Positions 59,307 to 64,000 of a stretch of 64,000 nucleotides of DNA are shown here, piece by piece. How positions within the stretch are numbered: the stretch's first letter is position 1; the number at the start of each line of letters is the position of its first letter. The stretch is from assembly GCF_012971725.1 (NCBI RefSeq), contig NZ_CP048833.1, forward strand, positions 5,394,001 through 5,458,000, in the 5' to 3' direction. Below the pieces are notes generated by a model. The model did not search any database. It saw nothing but the letters and a program-made list of their open reading frames with translations, and was not told the DNA's origin. Source of the DNA: Pseudomonas multiresinivorans (GTDB lineage: Bacteria > Pseudomonadota > Gammaproteobacteria > Pseudomonadales > Pseudomonadaceae). The position numbers and the translations under genes are program-made.

Positions 59307-61943
59307 TCAACCGGTATTGCGCAGCCCCGCGGCTATCCCCGCGACCGTGACCAGCATGGCCTGCTCCAGACCGCCGCAGGCATCGCCGGTGCAGCGTCGC
59401 GAGCGGGCCAGCAGCTCGGCCTGGAGCAGGTGCAGCGGGTCCAGGTAGGTATTGCGCACACCAATGGATTCGCGCGTCTCGGCGGCGTGAGCGAGCAGTT
59501 GGGACTGCCCGGTCAGGCCCAGCACCACGCGCACCGACTGCGACAATAGGTCGCGTAAATGCGCACCTAATGGTCGCAGTTCCGATTGCACCAGGCGCTC
59601 GTCGTAGAGTTGGGCAATTTCCCGGTCGGCCTTGGCCAGCACCATCTCCAGCATGTCGATGCGGGTGGTGAAGAACGGCCACTCCTTGCGCATACGGGAC
59701 AATAGCGCGCCCTCGCCACGCTCGATGGCCTTGAACAAAGCATCTTCCCAACCCAGCCAGGCCGGCAGCATCAGGCGCGTCTGGGTCCAGGCGAAGATCC
59801 AGGGGATCGCCCGCAGGCTTTCCACCCCGCCCTCGCGGCGCTTGGCCGGGCGACTGCCCAGCGGCAGGCGGCCCAGTTCCTGCTCCGGCGTGGCCTCGCG
59901 GAAGTAGTCGACGAACTGCGGGTTCTCCCGCACCACCGCGCGGTAAGCGAGCACGCCATCGGCGGCCAGGCGATCCATCTCCTCGCGCCAGGCCGGCTCG
60001 GGCACCGGCGGCGGCTGCAGGGTGGCCTCCAGCACCGCGGCAAGATAGAGGTTGAGGTTCTGCTCGGCGATGTCCGGCAGGCCGAACTTGAAGCGAATCA
60101 TCTCGCCCTGCTCGGTGGTGCGGAAGCGCCCGGCCACCGAGCCCGGCGGCTGCGAGAGGATCGCCGCGTGGGCCGGGCCGCCGCCACGGCCGACGGTGCC
60201 GCCACGGCCATGGAACAGCAGCAGCTCGATACCATGGTTGCGGCAGATGTCCACCAGCGCCTCCTGCGCGCGGTACTGCGCCCAGGCCGCCGCCAGGGTA
60301 CCGGCATCCTTGGCCGAGTCGGAGTAGCCGATCATCACTTCCTGCGGCCCGGCCAGGCGGGTGCGGTAGCTGTCGAGGCTGAGCAGGCGGTCGATGCAGG
60401 GGCCGGCGTTGTCGAGGTCATCCAGCGTCTCGAACAGCGGCACGACGCGCATCGGCCGCTCCAGGCCGCATTCCTTGAGCAGCAATTGCACGGCGAGCAC
60501 GTCGGAGGGCTGGCCGGCCATGGAGATGACGTAGGAGCCCAGCGACGCTGCCGGCGCCTGCGCCACCACGCGGCAAGTGGCGAGTACTTCGGCGGTCTCG
60601 GGGGAAGGTTCGTAGTTCGCCGGCAGCAGCGGGCGACGGCTGGCGAGCTCTTCCAGGAGGAATTCCTGGCGCACGCTTTCGTCCCACTCGGCGTAGTTGC
60701 CCAGCCCGAGGTAGTCAGTGATCTCGCTCATCGCCCTGGCGTGGCGCGTGGAATCCTGGCGCACGTCCAGCCGGGCCAGGAACAGGCCGAAGGTGGCGGC
60801 GCGGCGCAGGGTATCGAGCAAGGTGCCATCGGCGATCACGCCCATGCCGCAATCGTGCAGCGAGCGGTGGCAGAGTTGCAGTGGTTCAAGCAGCTCTCGA
60901 TTGTCTTGCAGCACCTCGCTGCCGGGTTCTTCGCCGCTATGGATAGCCCGCTCGGCCCACGCACGGGTGGCACGCAGGCGTTCACGCAGTTGCTTGAGCA
61001 GCGCGCGATAGGGCTCGGCAAGCTCGCCCACTTCGGCGCGTAGTTCTTCGCTGGCCTGCTGCATGGATAGATCAGCAGCCAGGCTATCCACGTCGCGCAG
61101 GTAGAGATCGGCGGCCATCCAGCGCGCCAGCAGCAGGACCTCGCGGGTGATAGCGGCGGTGACATTGGGGTTGCCGTCGCGGTCGCCGCCCATCCAGGAG
61201 GCGAAGCGGATCGGCGCGGACTCCAGCGGCAGCCGTTCACCGAGGGTTTCCTGCAGGGTGCGATCGACATGCCGGAGGAAGTCCGGCAGCGCGTGCCAGA
61301 GAGAGTGTTCGATCACCGCGAAGCCCCATTTCGCCTCGTCCACCGGGGTCGGCCGGGTGCGGCGGATTTCGTCGGTGTGCCAGGCCTCGGCGATCAGCCG
61401 CTGGAGTTTTTCCTGCACCGCCTGGCGCTCTTCGGGCAACAGGTCGCTGTGGTCACCAGCGGCTAGTTGGCCGGCGATGGCGTCGTACTTCTGGATCAGC
61501 GTGCGGCGCGCCACTTCGGTGGGGTGCGCGGTGAGCACCAGTTCGATCTCCAGCTCCGCCACCTGCCGCGCCAGGCCTTCGGCGCCCAGGCCGGACTTGC
61601 GCAGGCGCCCCAGCAATTCTGCCAGCACGCGGTTCTCGAAGGGTTCCGGCTCCTTCGGCGTGCGGCGGCGAATGCGGTGGTACTGCTCGGCGATGTTGGC
61701 CAGGTTGAGGAACTGGTTGAAGGCGCGCGCCACCGGCAGCAGTTCGTCCTCGCCCAAGCCGTCGAGGGTCGCGGTGAGCTGCTTGGCGCCTTCGGCCGAG
61801 CCACGCCGTGCGGCCTTGGCTCCCGTGCGGATCAGCTCGATCTTGTCGAGGAAGCCCTGCCCGTACTGGGCGCGGATGGTCTGCCCGAGCAGTTCGCCAA
61901 GCAGGTGAACGTCCTCGCGCAGGCGCGCATCGATATCCGGCAT
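59307..61943 (-). CDS. ppc: Phosphoenolpyruvate carboxylase
   Basis: An 878-residue enzyme that fixes bicarbonate onto PEP to give oxaloacetate, refilling the TCA cycle. The catalytic His is in VLTAHPTEVARRTLIQKYDAI (about 142). The second motif GYSDSAKDAGTLAAAW carries the Lys, and FHGRGGTVGRGGGPAHAAI is the glycine loop. The conserved C terminus ends RNTG. The start at 61943 (MPDIDARLREDVHLLGELLG) after AAGGAGACCG is clear. The open frame extends to 62129 without merit. The 247-nt gap to adk shows nothing I can name. Confidence 0.96.
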   Translation of the reverse strand: MPDIDARLREDVHLLGELLGQTIRAQYGQGFLDKIELIRTGAKAARRGSAEGAKQLTATLDGLGEDELLPVARAFNQFLNLANIAEQYHRIRRRTPKEPEPFENRVLAELLGRLRKSGLGAEGLARQVAELEIELVLTAHPTEVARRTLIQKYDAIAGQLAAGDHSDLLPEERQAVQEKLQRLIAEAWHTDEIRRTRPTPVDEAKWGFAVIEHSLWHALPDFLRHVDRTLQETLGERLPLESAPIRFASWMGGDRDGNPNVTAAITREVLLLARWMAADLYLRDVDSLAADLSMQQASEELRAEVGELAEPYRALLKQLRERLRATRAWAERAIHSGEEPGSEVLQDNRELLEPLQLCHRSLHDCGMGVIADGTLLDTLRRAATFGLFLARLDVRQDSTRHARAMSEITDYLGLGNYAEWDESVRQEFLLEELASRRPLLPANYEPSPETAEVLATCRVVAQAPAASLGSYVISMAGQPSDVLAVQLLLKECGLERPMRVVPLFETLDDLDNAGPCIDRLLSLDSYRTRLAGPQEVMIGYSDSAKDAGTLAAAWAQYRAQEALVDICRNHGIELLLFHGRGGTVGRGGGPAHAAILSQPPGSVAGRFRTTEQGEMIRFKFGLPDIAEQNLNLYLAAVLEATLQPPPVPEPAWREEMDRLAADGVLAYRAVVRENPQFVDYFREATPEQELGRLPLGSRPAKRREGGVESLRAIPWIFAWTQTRLMLPAWLGWEDALFKAIERGEGALLSRMRKEWPFFTTRIDMLEMVLAKADREIAQLYDERLVQSELRPLGAHLRDLLSQSVRVVLGLTGQSQLLAHAAETRESIGVRNTYLDPLHLLQAELLARSRRCTGDACGGLEQAMLVTVAGIAAGLRNTG

Positions 61944-62150
61944 CGCGGTCTCCTTGGAGTGAGAGCGCCCATTGGGAAGGGCCACGCTGAGAGTTTCACA
62001 GTGCCGCCAGGTGTGGCGGCTGACAAGCGCTCGACGAACGCCCGCAGTCATGCTCGGACAACGTCTAGGCTGAAAGTTATCCCCATCGTCGGGAAAACCT
62101 GCGGCGGCCTCACGAGGGCCGACCGCCACGTAACGACCCTAGAGGTGAAT

Positions 62151-62486
62151 ATGAAGATCCGCGAGCTGGTACGCCATTGGGAACAGAACGCCAGGGGGCG
62201 CATGACCAACCACCAGTACAGCATTCCGCTGGACGTCGAGACCGCCGCGCGTCTGGCCGCGCTGCACGATATGTACCCCAAGCGCAGCGTCGAGGAGCTG
62301 CTGGGGGAACTGGTCAGCGCGGCGCTGGAGGAGCTGGAGGCAAGCTTCCCCTACGTGCAGGGAAACAAGGTGGTGGCCCAGGACGAACAGGGCGACCCGA
62401 TCTACGAGGACACCGGCCCGACGCCGCGCTTCCTGGCGCTGTCGCGCAAGTACCTGCATGAGCTGACGGAGGCGGAGCACTCCTGA
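62151..62486 (+). CDS. Small conserved pseudomonad protein next to ppc
   Basis: A 111-residue protein that starts MKIRELVRHWEQNARGRMT after a good AGAGGTGA site. The middle (SIPLDVETAARLAALHDMYPKRSVEELLGELVSAALEELE) reads like a ribbon-helix-helix-type segment. The C-terminal half is acidic. It is divergent from ppc. As I recall, PA3688 in the same place has no assigned function, so DNA binding is only a guess from the RHH-like pattern. Confidence 0.82.
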   Translation: MKIRELVRHWEQNARGRMTNHQYSIPLDVETAARLAALHDMYPKRSVEELLGELVSAALEELEASFPYVQGNKVVAQDEQGDPIYEDTGPTPRFLALSRKYLHELTEAEHS

Positions 62487-62527
62487 AACCCAGCGCCCTG
62501 GAACTATCCGGGATGCTGGATTCTATT

Positions 62528-62621
62528 TGTAGGAGCGAGCTTGCTCGCGAACAGGCCTGCCGGCAGCTCCAGCGCTGGGCGGGTTCGCGAGCAAGAACTA
62601 GGCGTCCCCCTCGCTCCTACA
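62528..62621. repeat. REP doublet with a 15-nt insertion in the right arm
   Basis: It has the left arm TGTAGGAGCGAGCTTGCTCG and right arm GTTCGCGAGCAAG ... TCGCTCCTACA, with AACTAGGCGTCCCCC (62596-62610) inserted where other copies have one C. It is 94 bp long as against 80 in regular copies. The inserted sequence resembles that at 47346-47386. Confidence 0.85.
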
Positions 62622-62679
62622 TAAAAGCGGTGCCAACTGTCCGTTCCTACGCATGGCCTCGGATCAACATATTGGCCCA

Positions 62680-62758
62680 GTAGGGCGCATGCCCTGGGAC
62701 AGGTTATGCGCCAGCCGGCGCTCAATGGCGGATAACGCTGACGCGTTATGCGCCCTAC
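62680..62758. repeat. Second palindromic repeat family, full copy
   Basis: It begins GTAGGGCGCATGCCCTGGGA, has GGTTATGCGCC and GGCGGATAACGC arms, and ends GTTATGCGCCCTAC. It matches the plan of 48596-48671 and lies 24 nt past the cadR stop. Confidence 0.85.
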
Positions 62759-62782
62759 GAATTCTCGAGCCCGACAATACGA

Positions 62783-63250
62783 TCAATGCCGGCCATGCAC
62801 GCCTGGCACATGCAAATGCCCCGCCTCGGCGCACGCATCGGGAATCACCGAAGGCTCCGCCGGCTGCTCCAGCTCGCGCAAGATGCCGCAATCCACACTG
62901 CTGCCCTCGCCCTGGCACTGCGCGCGCAGGTCGCGCAATTGCTGGCTGAGCGACTGCAGTTCGGCGATGCGCACCTCGACGTGGTGCAGGTGCTCGTCGA
63001 TCAGCCGATTGGCGGTGCCGCAGTCAGACTCGGGGCGGTCGCGCAGGCCGAGGAGGATGCGAATTTCCTCCTGGGTCATGTCCAGCGAACGGCAATGGCG
63101 GATGAACGACAGCCGCTCGACGTGGCTGGCGTCGTACTGGCGGTAGTTGCCCTCGCTGCGCGACGGCGCGGGCAGCAGACCTTCGCGCTCGTAGTAGCGG
63201 ATGGTTTCCACTGGGCAGCCGGTCAGTTTCGCCAGTTCACCGATCTTCAT
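62783..63250 (-). CDS. cadR: MerR-family heavy-metal regulator CadR
   Basis: A 155-residue MerR-type activator. The winged HTH start MKIGELAKLTGCPVETIRYYE is followed by EGLLPAPSRSEGNYRQYD and a dimer helix. Metal-site Cys residues occur in SDCGTANRL (near 77), RAQCQGEGSSVDCG (about 112 and 119) and the C-terminal tail DACAEAGHLHVPGVHGRH, which is His-rich as in Pseudomonas CadR. It is divergent from the metal ATPase and would switch on its promoter when Cd, Pb or Zn is bound. Confidence 0.92.
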   Translation of the reverse strand: MKIGELAKLTGCPVETIRYYEREGLLPAPSRSEGNYRQYDASHVERLSFIRHCRSLDMTQEEIRILLGLRDRPESDCGTANRLIDEHLHHVEVRIAELQSLSQQLRDLRAQCQGEGSSVDCGILRELEQPAEPSVIPDACAEAGHLHVPGVHGRH

Positions 63251-63274
63251 TTTCGATTCCTCGCCAGCAGGTGC

Positions 63275-63305
63275 TTGACTCTGTAGTTGCTACAGGGTGT
63301 GCAAT
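63275..63305 (+). promoter_or_regulatory. cadA promoter with CadR operator (19-bp spacer)
   Basis: -35 TTGACT (63275-63280) and -10 TGCAAT (63300-63305) are 19 bp apart, the over-long spacer typical of MerR-controlled promoters. A perfect dyad CTGTAG-TTG-CTACAG fills 63281-63295 within the spacer, where CadR would bind and twist the DNA. Confidence 0.9.
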
Positions 63306-63337
63306 CAGCAGCAACTCGTCAAACAGGAACGGACGAC

Positions 63338-64000
63338 ATGACTGCCAATCGCCAGGGCCCGATCATCCACGGTCCCGCTCCAATCCAGGATCAGCACCGC
63401 GAACAGGAAGCCGCCGGCTGCTGCGGCTGCGACAAAGGCGCGCTGCTGCGCGCTCCGGCCGCCGAACCTGCCCCGCACGCTCACGACCATGCCCACGATC
63501 ACGATCACGATCACGATCACGATCACGATCACGATCACGATCACGATCACGATCATCAGCATGAGCGTATCGATCCCGCGCAAGCGGCAAGCGCCGTGGC
63601 AGGAGCTGCGGCCGGCGAGCTGCGCTGGACCAGCCTGCGCATCGAGGCCATGGACTGCCCCACCGAGGAACGCCTGCTGCGCGACGCACTGGGCCGCGTG
63701 CCGGCGGTGGAGGACCTCGACTTCAACCTGATGCAGCGCCTGCTGCGCGTGCAGCACCGTTTCGACAGCATCGAGCCGCTGCAGAAGCTGGTGGCCTCAC
63801 TCGGCATGCAGGCCGAGCCCGTGGACGAAAACGCTCCTGCGCCCGCACAACCCGCCCAGCAGAAACCCTGGTGGCCGCTGGCGCTGGCCGGTGTCGCGGC
63901 GGCGGGTGCGGAGTTCTTCGAGTGGTTCGCCATCGGCCCGCACTGGCTGGTGGCGGTGCTGGCCATCGCGGCGATCCTTGGCGCCGGCCTGCCGACCTAC
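63338..64000 (+). CDS. cadA: Cd/Zn/Pb-exporting P-type ATPase CadA (5' part)
   Basis: The first 221 residues of a P1B-type ATPase, cut by the right edge of the window. The N terminus has a Cys cluster (GCCGCDKG), then a His-Asp repeat (residues about 47-76, ten perfect HD units), then a heavy-metal-associated domain (LRWTSLRIEAMDCPTEERLL) with the CPTEE form seen in divalent-metal pumps. The first membrane segments follow (WWPLALAGVAAAGAEFFEWF). The ATP-binding and phosphorylation domains are outside the window. It is divergent from cadR, under the MerR-type promoter. An AGGAACGGACGAC context precedes the ATG. Confidence 0.92.
   Translation, partial: MTANRQGPIIHGPAPIQDQHREQEAAGCCGCDKGALLRAPAAEPAPHAHDHAHDHDHDHDHDHDHDHDHDHDHQHERIDPAQAASAVAGAAAGELRWTSLRIEAMDCPTEERLLRDALGRVPAVEDLDFNLMQRLLRVQHRFDSIEPLQKLVASLGMQAEPVDENAPAPAQPAQQKPWWPLALAGVAAAGAEFFEWFAIGPHWLVAVLAIAAILGAGLPTY
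63494..63553 (+). repeat. Ten-copy CACGAT hexanucleotide repeat coding for (His-Asp)10
   Basis: Ten perfect, contiguous copies of CACGAT, in frame in cadA. The copies give a His-Asp polymer suited to binding soft or borderline divalent metals. The run is flanked by imperfect units (GCTCACGACCATGCC before, CATCAGCATGAG after) that code for the same sort of residues. Confidence 0.97.

Noticed and set aside
63494..63553. Possible CRISPR array
   Set aside because: The unit is a 6-nt direct repeat without spacers and lies in frame within a metal ATPase gene. The REP elements are also scattered single palindromes, not arrays.

Overview
The window is about 64 kb of high-GC chromosomal DNA from a Pseudomonas in or near the P. 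aeruginosa / P. nitroreducens / P. citronellolis group. The envelope and translation gene order (bamA-rseP-dxr-cdsA-uppS-frr-pyrH-tsf-rpsB | map-glnD-dapC), MexJKL, the block tsaB-adk-ppc-cadR-cadA, and several REP-type palindromes all point there. No rRNA, tRNA, insertion sequence, integrase or CRISPR array was seen.

Layout. (1) 1-8191, minus strand: rpsB, tsf, pyrH, frr, uppS, cdsA, dxr, rseP and the 5' part of bamA (translation, isoprenoid/undecaprenyl lipid, phospholipid and outer-membrane assembly). (2) 8511-19967: map, glnD, dapC, a CPA1 antiporter, a YffB-like protein, a LysE-type exporter, dapD, the csdA-csdE sulfur-transfer pair and tcdA. (3) 20252-25837: ndvB, dapE, a 59-codon coupled gene, rlmA, a conserved hypothetical and a cold-shock gene. 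As I recall the PAO1 map, this block is PA1163-PA1159 and lies elsewhere there, so a rearrangement is likely near 20 kb. (4) 26409-29533: a small secreted protein and plsB.

(5) 29625-46050 is the main accessory region: a Wzy/Wzc-type exopolysaccharide or capsule locus. It has two low-molecular-weight tyrosine phosphatases flanking a glycosyltransferase, a Wzc-type tyrosine autokinase, an RfaH-type antiterminator and, directly after it, an ops (JUMPstart) element. The genes after the ops are a TagD-like cytidylyltransferase, a Wzx-type flippase, a CDP-alcohol phosphotransferase homologue, a second glycosyltransferase, a Wzy-type polymerase, a WcaJ-type initiating transferase, Wza and the YjbF-YjbG-YjbH (GfcB-C-D) outer-membrane set. 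Synthesis would start with WcaJ loading a sugar phosphate on undecaprenyl phosphate. Glycosyltransferases extend it, Wzx flips it, Wzy polymerises it, and Wzc/Wza export it under phosphatase control. The TagD and CDP-alcohol enzymes suggest a phospho-alcohol (such as glycerol phosphate) decoration. Three genes in the middle (36731-39790) are clearly AT-rich, marking an exchanged cassette.

(6) 46135-48021: a YbaY-type lipoprotein, a DUF4197 protein and a Bro-N gene whose leader carries three separate self-complementary segment pairs, the arrangement of a phage C4 antisense RNA. (7) 48703-53611: mexK, mexJ and divergent mexL. (8) 53941-62486: rsmJ, an extensin-like protein, a PEP mutase family enzyme, a DUF72 protein, a small hypothetical, tsaB, adk, ppc and a small conserved gene. 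(9) 62783-64000: cadR and the 5' part of a cadA-type metal ATPase with a ten-copy His-Asp hexanucleotide repeat.

Family assignments come from reading translated sequence and motifs without database searches. Comparisons to PAO1 are from memory.
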